A stretch of 64,000 bases of DNA, taken from Litchfieldia alkalitelluris. Lineage in GTDB: Bacteria > Bacillota > Bacilli > Bacillales > Bacillaceae_L. The stretch spans positions 895,452 through 959,451 of the forward strand of contig NZ_KV917374.1 of NCBI RefSeq assembly GCF_002019645.1. Reading direction: 5' to 3'. Shown one piece after another: positions 9,387-19,335 of the stretch. The notes below the pieces were generated by a model, which was not told where the DNA came from, did not search any database, and saw only the letters and a list, made by a program, of their open reading frames with translations. Position 1 is the stretch's first letter, and each line of letters starts with the position of its first letter. The translations under genes and the position numbers were made by a program.

Positions 9387-10226
9387 ATGCGAAAAAATAA
9401 AAAAGTAAAAAAGATTATTCAACATACACTGTTAATGATTTTTACGGCAATTATGGTTTATCCGTTATTATGGATGGTCAGTAGCTCCCTAAAGGAAAGT
9501 TCTACTGTATTCGTGGATGCAGCTTCATTGATCCCAAAAGGCTGGCACTTTGAAAACTATGTGAACGGTTGGAAGGGCTTCAGTGGGATTACATTTGCGA
9601 CATTCTTTAAAAATTCTGCCGTCATCACAGTCATTTCTACAGTAGGGGCTGTTCTTTCTTCAACGATTATTGCGTATGGATTTTCTCGTGTGAAGTTCAG
9701 GGGAAGAAACATTTGGTTTGTATGTATGATGCTTACGATGATGCTACCGTTTGAGATGGTTATGATTCCACAGTATATCATGTTCAATAATTTCGGATGG
9801 ATCAATACGTATTTACCACTTATTTTACCAACGTTCTTCGGAGCTCCGTTTTTCATCTTTTTGATTATGCAGTTTATCCGAACCATCCCGACAGAGCTGG
9901 ATGAAGCGGCTAAAATTGATGGCTGTAATAATTTCGGTATCTTTTTCCGAATTATAATGCCACTTGTTGTTCCAGCGATGATGACCTCGGCGATCTTCTC
10001 ATTTTACTGGAGATGGGATGATTTCATGGGGCCACTAATTTACATTTCATCCCCAGAGAAATATCCGGTATCACTAGCGTTAAAATTGTTCTCGGATCCA
10101 AATTCTGTCACAAACTGGGGCTCTATGTTTGCGATGTCAACACTTAGTATTCTACCAATCTTTGTTGTGTTCTTTATGTTCCAACGATATATTGTTGATG
10201 GAATTAGTACGAGTGGATTGAAGTAA
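9387..10226 (+). CDS. ABC sugar permease, MalG/YtcP-like
   Basis: A 279-aa permease with six predicted membrane helices and the EAA motif (LDEAAKIDGCNNFGIFFRIIMPL). The start is preceded by AGAGGAGTG 10 bases upstream, 22 bases after the previous stop. It forms the transmembrane heterodimer with the upstream permease. The substrate is inferred from the pectin context. Confidence 0.92.
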   Translation: MRKNKKVKKIIQHTLLMIFTAIMVYPLLWMVSSSLKESSTVFVDAASLIPKGWHFENYVNGWKGFSGITFATFFKNSAVITVISTVGAVLSSTIIAYGFSRVKFRGRNIWFVCMMLTMMLPFEMVMIPQYIMFNNFGWINTYLPLILPTFFGAPFFIFLIMQFIRTIPTELDEAAKIDGCNNFGIFFRIIMPLVVPAMMTSAIFSFYWRWDDFMGPLIYISSPEKYPVSLALKLFSDPNSVTNWGSMFAMSTLSILPIFVVFFMFQRYIVDGISTSGLK

Positions 10227-10254
10227 GTAATTTTAACAAAAGGAGCTAGCAAAT

Positions 10255-11394
10255 ATGACGACACAGGAACAAATGATAAGAGAAAAGCTCGCAACACCAT
10301 TAGATTGGGCAAAGGCAGCTTGTCATTCATTAATGGAAGCTTATAAACCAGAGGAGCTCCCACCAGATGGAAGATGGCATTATCATCAAGGAGTCTTCCT
10401 AGTTAGCATGCTTCAGCTACGAGAGAAGATTGGTGGAGATGAATATTTTAACTATGTTAAAAACTATGTTGATTACAATATTGATGAGCATGAGCATGGA
10501 AACTTCTTATGGAATCGAAAGGAATTAGATTCGATTCAAGCGGGCTTACTGCTGTTCACCCTTTATCGGGAAACACAAGATCAGCGCTATAAAATCGCTG
10601 CTGACAAATTAAAGAATATGTTTCCAACGCTAAATCGCACATCAGATGGAGGCTTTTGGCATAAAGACCGATATCCATATCAAATGTGGTTAGATGGGTT
10701 ATATATGGGTGGCGTGTTTGCCATGAATTATAATCGAGATTTCGGAGCACCAGAGCTACTCGATATGGTGATCGAACAAGAACGTTTAATGCGGAAACAT
10801 ACCAAGGACGATGCGACTGGTCTATTTTATCATGCTTGGGATGAAAGTAGAAAGCAGCCATGGGCAGATCCTATCACAGGGAAATCACCGGAATTCTGGG
10901 GAAGAGCGATTGGATGGTACGGAATTACATTTAATGAAATTCTTGATTTCTTACCGGAAGATCATGAAGCTAGACCAGAGATTGTTCAGGCACTTCAAGA
11001 GTTAATTGATGGTTTAGTGAAATTTCAAGATCCAAGGTCGTCAATGTGGTATCAAGTGGTTGATAAAAAGGAAGATCCAGAGAACTGGTTAGAGACCTCT
11101 TGTTCAGCATTGTTTTGTTATACCATTGCTCGTGCCATCAATTCTGGTCATGTTGATAAAAGTTATAAAACCTATGCAATCAATGGCTATAAAGGATTGT
11201 TAGAGAAAATGACGTTTGATGAAAAAGGATTGTTTGTGATGCCGGAAATCTGTATCGGAACAGGTGTGGGAGATTATCAGCATTATATTGATCGACCAAG
11301 ATGTGAGAATGATTTACATGGCGTCGGTTCCTTTGTGCTTGCAAGTCTCGTGATGCAGGATTTACTTGAAGAAAGTGAAAACGATCTCAAATAA
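10255..11394 (+). CDS. Unsaturated rhamnogalacturonyl/galacturonyl hydrolase, GH105
   Basis: A 379-aa (alpha/alpha)6-barrel protein of the GH88/GH105 family, like Bacillus YteR and YesR. The catalytic aspartate is D147 in YQMWLDGLYMGG. WGRAIGWYG and the C-terminal GTGVGDYQHYIDRPRCENDLHGVG also match the family. There is no signal peptide, so it acts in the cytoplasm, releasing the 4,5-unsaturated uronic acid left at the non-reducing end by lyase action. AAAGGAG precedes the ATG. It completes the path lyase, importer, hydrolase encoded in order here. Confidence 0.9.
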   Translation: MTTQEQMIREKLATPLDWAKAACHSLMEAYKPEELPPDGRWHYHQGVFLVSMLQLREKIGGDEYFNYVKNYVDYNIDEHEHGNFLWNRKELDSIQAGLLLFTLYRETQDQRYKIAADKLKNMFPTLNRTSDGGFWHKDRYPYQMWLDGLYMGGVFAMNYNRDFGAPELLDMVIEQERLMRKHTKDDATGLFYHAWDESRKQPWADPITGKSPEFWGRAIGWYGITFNEILDFLPEDHEARPEIVQALQELIDGLVKFQDPRSSMWYQVVDKKEDPENWLETSCSALFCYTIARAINSGHVDKSYKTYAINGYKGLLEKMTFDEKGLFVMPEICIGTGVGDYQHYIDRPRCENDLHGVGSFVLASLVMQDLLEESENDLK

Positions 11395-11416
11395 CGAAGA
11401 CGGGGGTGGGGTAAGG

Positions 11417-12706
11417 ATGAAAAGATATGCAGTTTGTGGCGTGAGTAAGCGAGCAATTGGAATGTTTATTCAACCGATGCTCGAGAGATTTTCATCGACC
11501 TGTACGTTAGTAGGTCTGCTAGATTATGATGAAAAACGCTTTAATGTTTGTAAGGCGGAATGTGTAGGGATTGATCATGTTCCTGAATACTTAGATCATC
11601 AGTTTGAAAAAATGGTGAACGAAACAAAACCTGATGTGATTATCGTGGCAAGTCGGGATGATACACATGTGACCTATATTTTAAAAGCTCTCGAGCATGA
11701 TCTTGATGTGATAACAGAAAAACCAATGACAACGACAGCCGAAGATAGCAGAAGGGTGATGGAGGCAGAAGCGAAGAGCAAGGGAAAAGTGACGGTTACA
11801 TTTAACTATCGTTATAGTCCATATCATATGAAAATCAAGGAATTAATCTTAGAGGGCAAAGTAGGACACGTTACATCGATTGATCTAAACTGGTACATTG
11901 ATACGTATCATGGTTCAAGTTATTTTCAACGTTGGAACCGTAACCGAGATCATTCAGGTGGTTTGTCGATTCATAAAAGCTCACACCATTTCGATTTAGT
12001 TAACTGGTGGCTTGATCAAAAGCCGGTCGAGGTATTTTCCTTTGGGGGATTAAATTATTTTGGATCACAAAGTGAACATAATCCACTAATGGAGGACGGA
12101 AGATATTGTCAGACTTGTGATGTGAAGCATCAGTGCTCCTATTATTCTAGATGGAATACAAGAAGCAATAGCATCACAGTCCAGGATGATCATATTGATT
12201 CAGATATGAAACGAAAAGAAGGCTATACGAACTACCGGCCTGATCAATGTATCTTTGATTCAGAGATCAACATTGAAGATACATATACAGCAACAGTGAA
12301 GTATGAAAAAGGCTCGTTGCTTAGTTATTCAGTTAACTTCTCTGTCCCGTATGAAGGGTATCGATTAGCGATCAATGGAACAAAGGGCAGAATTGAAACG
12401 ACTGAGTGGCATGCACCATCACGTATTCCTTTTCCAATAGAGGAACAGACAATAGAGTACTTCCCGTTATTTGGTTCAAAGGAAATTATTCATGTTGTTA
12501 AACGTGACGGAGGACATGGTGGTGGAGATCCTGTTATCCAAGAGGATATCTTTTTAGGGCCTGATCCGACAAGACCATATGAAATTTTATCAGGAAGTAA
12601 GGATGGCGCTTATGCAGTGACAACAGGGGAAGCGGTGTGGCGTTCTGTGAAGGAAAAGAAAATGTTCCGAATTGAAGAGTTACTTCAAGAGAAGGCGTTG
12701 AAATAG
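11417..12706 (+). CDS. Gfo/Idh/MocA-family oxidoreductase
   Basis: A cytoplasmic NAD(P)-dependent oxidoreductase of about 429 residues. It has an N-terminal Rossmann fold (YAVCGVSKRAIGMF), the EKP motif (VITEKPMTT) that supplies the active-site lysine, and a C-terminal alpha/beta domain. An insertion with a Cys pair (CQTCDVKHQCSYY) is seen. I chose the ATG at 11417, just after GGGGTAAGG, over an upstream in-frame GTG that overlaps the hydrolase gene. Substrate unknown; operon position suggests a uronic acid or related sugar from pectin. Confidence 0.85.
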   Translation: MKRYAVCGVSKRAIGMFIQPMLERFSSTCTLVGLLDYDEKRFNVCKAECVGIDHVPEYLDHQFEKMVNETKPDVIIVASRDDTHVTYILKALEHDLDVITEKPMTTTAEDSRRVMEAEAKSKGKVTVTFNYRYSPYHMKIKELILEGKVGHVTSIDLNWYIDTYHGSSYFQRWNRNRDHSGGLSIHKSSHHFDLVNWWLDQKPVEVFSFGGLNYFGSQSEHNPLMEDGRYCQTCDVKHQCSYYSRWNTRSNSITVQDDHIDSDMKRKEGYTNYRPDQCIFDSEINIEDTYTATVKYEKGSLLSYSVNFSVPYEGYRLAINGTKGRIETTEWHAPSRIPFPIEEQTIEYFPLFGSKEIIHVVKRDGGHGGGDPVIQEDIFLGPDPTRPYEILSGSKDGAYAVTTGEAVWRSVKEKKMFRIEELLQEKALK

Positions 12707-12769
12707 CATTGTTACCGTTATTTTCTGGGACCACGTAAAAAAAAATTTGCACCATTAAATACACCATTG

Positions 12770-13165
12770 ATTCCCTTGCTCAGGCTTTTTGCGAGAGAAA
12801 GGGAATCAGACAGCATCTTTGAATCCCTTTCTTGTGCTTTTTGCGAGAGAAAGGGAATCAGACAGCACCTTTGATTCCTTTTTTGGATTTTTGGTATGAG
12901 AAAGGGAATCAGACAACACCTTTCATTCCCTTTCTTGGACTTTTTGCGTGAGAAAGGGAATCAGACAGCACCTTTCATTCCCTTTCTTGGGTTTTGGTAT
13001 GGGAAAGGGAATCAGACAGCACCTTTGAATCCCTTTCTTGGACTTTTTGCGTGAGAAAGGGAATCAGACAACACCTTTCATTCCCTTTCTTGGGTTTTGG
13101 GTATGAGAAAGGGAATCAGACAGACCCTTTGAATCCCTTTCTAGTGCTTTTTGCTAGAGGAAGGG
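12770..13165 (+). repeat. Repeat family B, divergent array (about 8 units)
   Basis: About eight units of 51-54 bases, each with the hairpin GAAAGGGAAT / ATTCCCTTTC around CAGACAGCACCTTTC. It is the same family as the large array at 57775-59040. The tail runs into a family C right-end fragment. Open frames across it are by-products of the repeat. Confidence 0.9.
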
Positions 13166-13245
13166 AACCAGACAGCACCGCAGAAGCCATAACCGGCGCT
13201 ATGCTCACAGACTGCCCCGCGGAAAGCAAGGTGGTCATAGGAAAA
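13166..13245 (+). repeat. Repeat family C, right-end fragment
   Basis: GCTCACAGACTGCCCCGCGG followed by AAAGCAAGGTGG matches the right arm of family C; the left arm is missing. It directly follows a family B array. Confidence 0.7.
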
Positions 13246-13295
13246 TGAGAGCGTTTTGTTAATCAGATTGAAGGAAAAAAAGGAGGTTATAAAGC

Positions 13296-13928
13296 ATGGG
13301 ACGTTTATTAACTGGAGTAATGGCTTTTTGTACATGGGTAAGCCATTTTGCTATATTAAATATACTATGGATAGGATGCACGTTTTTAGGACTCATTGTA
13401 TTTGGAATTGGCCCAAGTACAATTGCCATGTATGGTGTTTGTAGAAAGGTGGCAATGGGTGATACTGACGTTCCAGTTTTTAAAACGTTCTGGGGCATTT
13501 ATAAAAAGGAATTTGTAAAAGGAAATCTATTCTTTTATACATTCGTTTTAATAGGTGCGATGTGTTTTTATAACTTGTTTTTTTTCCGTCAATTAGATGG
13601 AGGGTTTTTCAATGCACTACATATCATGATGATGATTACCGTCTTTGCCTTTTTAATTATGGTGTTGTATGTCATCCCTGTGTATGTTCATTATAAATTG
13701 AGTTTCTTTGAACACTTTAAACAAGCACTACTAATCGGCTTCTTACGCCCAGCCAACCTATTTTTAATGGTGATTTGCGGTCTATCAAGCTACTATTTCT
13801 TCATCTCCTTTCCAGGATTTATTCCAATCTTTGGTTTCACCTTATTTGCACAGTTAAATATGTGGTTAGCGATGAAGTGTTTTGAAGATATTGAGCAATA
13901 TAAAGCATCGCGTGCTGTGAGGGTGTAA
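13296..13928 (+). CDS. YesL-family membrane protein (DUF624)
   Basis: A 210-aa protein with about five hydrophobic segments and the DUF624/YesL pattern (WIGCTFLGLIVFGIGPSTIAMYGVCRK). AAAAAAGGAGG precedes the ATG. YesL-like genes accompany YesMN and pectin-related ABC importers in Bacillus; the molecular role is unknown. A block of repeats separates it from the oxidoreductase, so it is probably transcribed on its own or by read-through. Confidence 0.85.
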   Translation: MGRLLTGVMAFCTWVSHFAILNILWIGCTFLGLIVFGIGPSTIAMYGVCRKVAMGDTDVPVFKTFWGIYKKEFVKGNLFFYTFVLIGAMCFYNLFFFRQLDGGFFNALHIMMMITVFAFLIMVLYVIPVYVHYKLSFFEHFKQALLIGFLRPANLFLMVICGLSSYYFFISFPGFIPIFGFTLFAQLNMWLAMKCFEDIEQYKASRAVRV

Positions 13929-14123
13929 AGGTTGAGTTTTCTTAAGGATAATGAGGAAGTCGGTCGGAGTGAATGTTGTCTGAAGAGAAGAGCACAATCT
14001 GCTAATAAGATATATACCATAGAGAATATAAATAGGGATGCATTTCTTAGGTATTTTCAGGGTAGACCGTTATGCGAATGAGTATTTGTACCTTGAAGGA
14101 TGAAAAGTTAAAAGTATAACATA

Positions 14124-14280
14124 GTTGGAATGAGCGGAAGTTCACTCGACTCCTGCGGGATGAAGCGGGCACTGTGAGACCCCGCAGGAGTCTTTTTGCG
14201 ACGAGGAGGCTCACCGCACGCCCCGCGGAAAGCGAGTGAACTGGAGCGAGTGGAATTTTCCAACAAAGTTATTTTTAGGA
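14124..14280 (+). repeat. Repeat family C, copy C2
   Basis: A full-length copy whose outer stem sequence is replaced on both arms: TTCACTCG pairs with CGAGTGAA, instead of CCACTTG with CAAGTGG. This is the clearest single compensatory change in the family. Confidence 0.9.
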
Positions 14281-14355
14281 TAAGTTTATAGCAAGAAAGA
14301 ACAAAATATTAAAAAAACAGTTTGTTTTCAACTGGTAAATGCTGTATCATTTAAA

Positions 14356-14371
14356 ATAACAACGTTGTTAT
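14356..14371. promoter_or_regulatory. Perfect 16-bp palindrome upstream of uxaC (candidate operator)
   Basis: ATAACAACGTTGTTAT is a perfect inverted repeat with a central CG, as in LacI-family operators. A half-site, ATAACAA, repeats at 14377-14383. It lies 58 bases before the uxaC start. An ExuR/KdgR-like regulator is plausible, but no such gene is in the window. Confidence 0.6.
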
Positions 14372-14428
14372 AAGGTATAACAACAATAATACCTATGAAG
14401 TAATCAAATTTTTAAGGGGTTGAAGAAA

Positions 14429-15850
14429 TTGAAACCATTTATGGGAGAAAATTTTTTACTAGAAAATGAGGTTGCTATTAAACTGTATCATCAATATGCG
14501 AAAGATTTGCCAATCATCGACTATCATTGCCATCTAAGCCCAAAGGAAATCTATGAAAATAAAAAGTTCAAAAATATCACAGAAGCATGGTTGTATGGCG
14601 ATCATTATAAATGGAGAGCAATGAGAGCAAATGGAATTGAAGAAAAGTTCATAACAGGTGCTGCGAGCGATTATGAGAAATTTTTAGCCTGGGCAAAAAC
14701 TGTACCGATGAGTGTCGGAAATCCATTATACAATTGGACTCATTTAGAGCTACAACGTTTCTTTGGCATTTATGATTTACTTAATGAAAAAACGGCCCCA
14801 ATGATTTGGGAAAAGGTAAACCAATTATTAAATCAAGAGGACTTTACAGTCAGGGAATTAATTAAGAAATCTGGGGTTGAAGTGGTTTGTACAACAGATG
14901 ACCCAGTGGATTCTTTAGAATATCATCAAAAATTAATTGAAGAGGGAGATTTCTCAGTAAGTGTGCTGCCGAGTTTTAGACCGGATAAAGGATTGGAAAT
15001 CAACCGCGATACTTTCACTCCATGGGTTGAAAAGCTTGCTGGAGCTTCGGGAACGGCCATTTCTAGTTATGATGAATTTCTAGCAGCTCTTGAGTCACGA
15101 GTAGACTTTTTTCATCAACTTGGTGGTAGGGTTTCAGATCATGCGATTGACACGATGATGTTTGCTCCTGCAGAAAAGTCTGAAGTTGAGGTAATCTTCG
15201 AGAAGGCCTTATCGGGAGAAAAAGTGAGTCTTGAGGATGAAATGAAATATAAATCTTACACCCTAGTATTCTTAGGGAAAAAATATGCAAGCTTAGGCTG
15301 GGCAATGCAGTTCCATATTAATGCACTTAGAAATAATAACAACCGCATGCTGAGTGAATTAGGCCCAGATACAGGGTATGACTGTATGAATGATGATCTT
15401 GTTGCAAGACCATTAGTTCAATTGCTAGATACGTTGGAAAGTGAAAAAGCTCTACCTAAAACGATTCTATATTCACTGAATCCTAGAGATAATCAAACAT
15501 TATCTAGTATTATCGGAAGCTTCCAGGGTGGTGGAATCCGAGGCAAAATCCAAGTGGGAACAGCTTGGTGGTTTAATGATCATAAGGACGGTATGCTAGA
15601 TCAAATGAAGGCGCTTGCGAACGTAGGCTTATTCAGTCCATTTATTGGGATGCTTACTGACTCTAGAAGCTTTTTATCATATACAAGACACGAATATTTC
15701 AGAAGACTCATTTGTCAATTCGTAGCTGGTTGGGTCGAAACGGGAGAAGCACCACACGACATGGAACTACTAGGAAAAATCGTTCAAGGAATCTCTTACT
15801 ACAATGCTAAAGAATACTTTCAATTTCAAGAAACACTGGTGCGTGGGTAA
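14429..15850 (+). CDS. uxaC: Uronate isomerase (glucuronate/galacturonate isomerase)
   Basis: A protein of about 473 residues of the UxaC family with the metal-binding DYHCHL motif near the N-terminus. It interconverts D-galacturonate and D-tagaturonate (and glucuronate and fructuronate) in the cytoplasm. Two in-frame TTG codons exist; AAGGGG at 14414-14419 is properly spaced only for the TTG at 14429, giving an N-terminus KPFMGENFLL typical of Bacillus UxaC. It is the first step of the Ashwell pathway continued by uxaB and uxaA downstream. The 525-base gap to uxaB holds two family C repeats. Confidence 0.92.
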   Translation: MKPFMGENFLLENEVAIKLYHQYAKDLPIIDYHCHLSPKEIYENKKFKNITEAWLYGDHYKWRAMRANGIEEKFITGAASDYEKFLAWAKTVPMSVGNPLYNWTHLELQRFFGIYDLLNEKTAPMIWEKVNQLLNQEDFTVRELIKKSGVEVVCTTDDPVDSLEYHQKLIEEGDFSVSVLPSFRPDKGLEINRDTFTPWVEKLAGASGTAISSYDEFLAALESRVDFFHQLGGRVSDHAIDTMMFAPAEKSEVEVIFEKALSGEKVSLEDEMKYKSYTLVFLGKKYASLGWAMQFHINALRNNNNRMLSELGPDTGYDCMNDDLVARPLVQLLDTLESEKALPKTILYSLNPRDNQTLSSIIGSFQGGGIRGKIQVGTAWWFNDHKDGMLDQMKALANVGLFSPFIGMLTDSRSFLSYTRHEYFRRLICQFVAGWVETGEAPHDMELLGKIVQGISYYNAKEYFQFQETLVRG

Positions 15851-15920
15851 GGATAATTATTACATAGCTCCCCGCGCGCATATGGTATTGAATTAAAGAG
15901 ATTGAAAATGTTTGCTCACA

Positions 15921-16090
15921 ATGTGTGGAATGAGCGAAGAGCCACTTGACTCCTGCGGGATCTAGCGGTTTCGTGAGACCCCGCAGGAGCTTTAAAGCGA
16001 CGCGACGAGGAGGCTCACGAACCGCCCCGCGGAAAGCAGGAGGGTCGCAGCTCCTGAAGCTCCGCTAACTAATTTATTTTCAAGATAGAC
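15921..16090 (+). repeat. Repeat family C, copy C3
   Basis: The inner stem reads GCGGTT with AACCGC, a compensatory C-G to T-A change relative to copy C1. The right outer arm has diverged (CAGGAGG), so the outer stem is lost. Confidence 0.88.
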
Positions 16091-16140
16091 CTTTATGCGA
16101 ATAGTATTGCACCATGGAGAATGAAAATAGTGTATTTACC

Positions 16141-16300
16141 TAGTGTGGAATGAGCGAAGAGCCACTTGACACCTGCGGGATCTAGCAGTCTCGTGAGACC
16201 CCTCAGGAGTCAAAAGCGACGAGGAGGCTCACGGACTGCCCCGCGGAAAGCAAGTGGATCGCAACGAATGGAGCTCGCTAACCTAAGTTTTTTCAGTGTA
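16141..16300 (+). repeat. Repeat family C, copy C4
   Basis: In direct tandem with C3. The inner stem is GCAGTC with GACTGC (another compensatory pair) and the outer stem is CCACTTG with CAAGTGG. Confidence 0.9.
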
Positions 16301-16309
16301 GCCATATTA

Positions 16310-16341
16310 AAAAAGGGACGGTTGTAAATCAGTCCCTTTTT
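16310..16341 (+). terminator. Terminator-like hairpin in the uxaB leader
   Basis: AAAAAGGGAC (16310-16319) pairs with GTCCCTTTTT (16332-16341), the T-run being part of the right arm. It lies only 33 bases before the uxaB start, so it may end transcripts from uxaC and the repeats or act as a leader attenuator. Confidence 0.65.
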
Positions 16342-16374
16342 CATATAACAATAGAATTTATAGGAGGTACTCAC

Positions 16375-17850
16375 ATGAACCAGCTAAGCAAAACCTTGCT
16401 AAACGACGTTAAAACCTATCCAGAAACCGTACTACAATTCGGTACAGGTAACTTCCTTCGCGCATTCCTCGATTGGCAAGTACATGTGATGAATAAGAAA
16501 AACCTATTTGCTGGAAGTATCGTTGTCGTTCAATCAACATCTAATGGAACTGTCGATACAATCAATGAGCAAGATGGTTTGTATACACTTTATTTGCAGG
16601 GAATTAAAGACAATCAACCAGTTAGTGAGTATGAGGTAATAAGTAGTATTAGTAGAGGACTCAATGTCACAACCGAATATGACGAATACTTGAAGTTAGC
16701 TGCAAATCCGGATTTGCGGTTTATTTTCTCAAACACAACTGAAGCAGGAATTTCCTTTAACCCCGAAGATCAATTGACAGATCGCCCGCAAAAAGGCTTC
16801 CCAGGTAAGTTAACCGCATTTTTATATGAACGATACCAAGTGTTTAAGGGCGATACAAATAAAGGGTTTATTATTTTTCCATGTGAACTTATTGAAAATA
16901 ATGGGGTCGAATTAAAAAACATTGTGCTTCAATATGCTCAAAGCTGGAATTTAGAGAAGCAGTTTGTTGAGTGGGTGCAAGCAGCAAACACGTTTTGCAA
17001 TACGTTAGTTGATCGAATTGTTCCAGGGTTTCCAAAGGATTCTATTCAAAAAAAATCGGAGGAATTAGGATATCTTGATAAGCTCGTCGTTGTCGGTGAG
17101 CAATTTCACTTATTAGTGATTGAAGGGCCAGAGTTCATCAAGGATGAGTTTCCTGCTGCCCAAGCGGGTCTTAATGTCCATGTCGTTGATGATTTAAGTT
17201 CGTATCGTCTGAAAAAAGTGAGGATTTTAAATGGTGCTCATACAGCAATAACACCTGTTGCGTATTTAGCTGGTTTAAATACGGTGAGTGAAGCTGTGAC
17301 ATCAGACGTGACGAAGGAATTCATCGAGAGTGTTATAAACAATGAAATTATTCCAACTCTCTCTTTTCCTAAAGAAGAACTAACCCTATTTGCAGAGGAT
17401 GTCTTGAATCGTTTTAAAAATCCTTTCATACATCACTATTTACAGAGTATCTCATTGAACTCAGTTTCAAAGTTTAAAGCGAGAATTTTACCAACCATGC
17501 TTGAGTATAATGAGAAATTTGGAAAACTTCCAAAGGGGATTGTGTTCTCATTAAGTGCATTGCTTTATTTTTATCAAGGAAAAAGAGGCAATGAAGCGAT
17601 TCAGCTTGTTGATGATGCGGAGACCTTGGATTTATTTAAAGAACTTTGGAGTGAATCCGAAAGAGAGATTAGTAGCCTAGTGCTAACAGTTCTTTCTGAC
17701 GAGAGATTATGGGGAACGAATTTAACGAAAATCCCACAGTTAGCAGAAGAGGTTACTGTTCAGTTAGAAGAAATTCAAAAAAGTGGGATGAAAGAGGCAC
17801 TAAAACATCTTATGAATCAAAAGGGTGAAATCAATGAAACCGTTTATTAA
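16375..17850 (+). CDS. uxaB: Tagaturonate reductase (altronate oxidoreductase)
   Basis: A 491-aa member of the mannitol dehydrogenase-like family, with the N-terminal NAD-binding stretch VLQFGTGNFLRAFLDW and the motif KKVRILNGAHTAITPVAYLAG typical of UxaB. It reduces D-tagaturonate to D-altronate with NADH in the cytoplasm. TAGGAGG precedes the ATG. It overlaps uxaA by 17 bases, so the two are translationally coupled. Confidence 0.93.
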   Translation: MNQLSKTLLNDVKTYPETVLQFGTGNFLRAFLDWQVHVMNKKNLFAGSIVVVQSTSNGTVDTINEQDGLYTLYLQGIKDNQPVSEYEVISSISRGLNVTTEYDEYLKLAANPDLRFIFSNTTEAGISFNPEDQLTDRPQKGFPGKLTAFLYERYQVFKGDTNKGFIIFPCELIENNGVELKNIVLQYAQSWNLEKQFVEWVQAANTFCNTLVDRIVPGFPKDSIQKKSEELGYLDKLVVVGEQFHLLVIEGPEFIKDEFPAAQAGLNVHVVDDLSSYRLKKVRILNGAHTAITPVAYLAGLNTVSEAVTSDVTKEFIESVINNEIIPTLSFPKEELTLFAEDVLNRFKNPFIHHYLQSISLNSVSKFKARILPTMLEYNEKFGKLPKGIVFSLSALLYFYQGKRGNEAIQLVDDAETLDLFKELWSESEREISSLVLTVLSDERLWGTNLTKIPQLAEEVTVQLEEIQKSGMKEALKHLMNQKGEINETVY

Positions 17851-19324
17851 AATTAATGAGATTGATAATGTTGCAGTTGCCATTCGTAAAATTGATGAAA
17901 ATGAGCAAATAGAAATCGGTGGTCAAACGATTCAGCTAAAAGAAACGGTTGGAAAAGGTCATAAATTTGCGATTGAAAGAATTACAAAAGGCGAGAATGT
18001 TATTAAATATGGCGCACCAATCGGTCACGCGCATGAGGATATTGAAATCGGCCAGTGGGTCCATACCCATAATACAAAAACGAATCTGTCAGGTTTAGAG
18101 GAATACGAATACCAACCTAAAAAACAAACATTGAATGTTGGTCAAAAAAACCTAACTTTTAAAGGTTATCGACGAAGTGATGGAAGAGTAGGGATACGCA
18201 ACGAGTTGTGGATTGTTCCAACGGTAGGCTGTGTGAATGGAACGGCGGAGCATATTATTCGTGAATTTAAGGCAAGGGTAGGAGATATTTCTCCGTTTGA
18301 GCATATTCAGGTGTTGAAGCATAATTATGGTTGTTCACAGCTTGGTGATGACCATGTTAACACTCGTACGATTTTGGGAAATGCCGTAAAGCATCCTAAT
18401 GCAGGTGGAGTATTAGTTTTAGGGCTTGGTTGTGAAAATAATGATATTGAAGAATTTAAGGAATCCTTAGGAGCATTCGATGAGGGCCGAGTGAAATTTT
18501 TACGCTCGCAAGAGGTGATGAATGAGATTGATGAAGGTGTTGAGTTGTTAGTTGAGATTTTCGAGAATGCTAGAGGAGATCAGCGGGAGGATGTTCCATT
18601 AGCTGAGTTGAAAATTGGCTTGAAGTGTGGAGGTTCTGACGGGTTCTCTGGCATTACAGCCAATCCGCTACTGGGTAGACTGTCTGATTTTCTTGTCGCA
18701 CAAGGCGGAACAACGGTGCTAACAGAAGTTCCAGAAATGTTTGGCGCCGAAAAAATTTTAATGGAACGTGCGGAAAACGAAGAAGTGTTTGAGCAAATTG
18801 TTGAATTAATTAATGATTTTAAAACCTACTTCCAAAAGCATGATCAACCTGTTTATGAAAATCCTTCACCTGGTAATAAAGCTGGTGGAATCTCAACGCT
18901 CGAGGATAAATCACTTGGCTGTACACAAAAGGCAGGTACATCAACGGTTGTAGATGTTTTAAAGTATGGAGAAACATTGGAATCTAAGGGGTTGAATCTA
19001 TTAAGCTCGCCGGGTAATGATCTGGTCGCTTCCTCTGCATTAGCAGCTGCTGGCTGTCAGATGGTTCTTTTTACAACCGGAAGAGGAACTCCATTTGGAA
19101 CCTTTGTCCCAACGATGAAAATTTCGACGAATACCGGAATTTATGAAATGAAGCGCCACTGGATTGATTTTAATGCAGGAACACTGATTGATGGTCAATC
19201 ACAGGATGAGTTGTTAGAGGATTTCATTTCCTATATCATCAGTGTGGCTAGTGGTGAAAAGGTGAATAATGAGAAAAATGATTTTAGAGAAATTGCGATC
19301 TTTAAAACAGGTGTGACGTTGTAA
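17834..19324 (+). CDS. uxaA: Altronate dehydratase
   Basis: A protein of about 496 residues with an N-terminal SAF-like domain (KGENVIKYGAPIGHAHEDI) and the catalytic UxaA domain with conserved metal/Fe-ligand cysteine patterns (NYGCSQLGDD; LKCGGSDGFSGITANP; LGCTQKAGTS). It converts D-altronate to 2-keto-3-deoxygluconate. AAAGGGTG fits the ATG at 17834 better than the in-frame GTG at 17825. The kdgK and kdgA genes for later steps are not in the window. Confidence 0.93.
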   Translation: MKPFIKINEIDNVAVAIRKIDENEQIEIGGQTIQLKETVGKGHKFAIERITKGENVIKYGAPIGHAHEDIEIGQWVHTHNTKTNLSGLEEYEYQPKKQTLNVGQKNLTFKGYRRSDGRVGIRNELWIVPTVGCVNGTAEHIIREFKARVGDISPFEHIQVLKHNYGCSQLGDDHVNTRTILGNAVKHPNAGGVLVLGLGCENNDIEEFKESLGAFDEGRVKFLRSQEVMNEIDEGVELLVEIFENARGDQREDVPLAELKIGLKCGGSDGFSGITANPLLGRLSDFLVAQGGTTVLTEVPEMFGAEKILMERAENEEVFEQIVELINDFKTYFQKHDQPVYENPSPGNKAGGISTLEDKSLGCTQKAGTSTVVDVLKYGETLESKGLNLLSSPGNDLVASSALAAAGCQMVLFTTGRGTPFGTFVPTMKISTNTGIYEMKRHWIDFNAGTLIDGQSQDELLEDFISYIISVASGEKVNNEKNDFREIAIFKTGVTL

Positions 19325-19335
19325 ATGATACGAGG

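Noticed and set aside
12994-13248. 84-codon open frame upstream of the YesL-like gene
   Set aside because: Lies wholly within the divergent family B array and a family C fragment.
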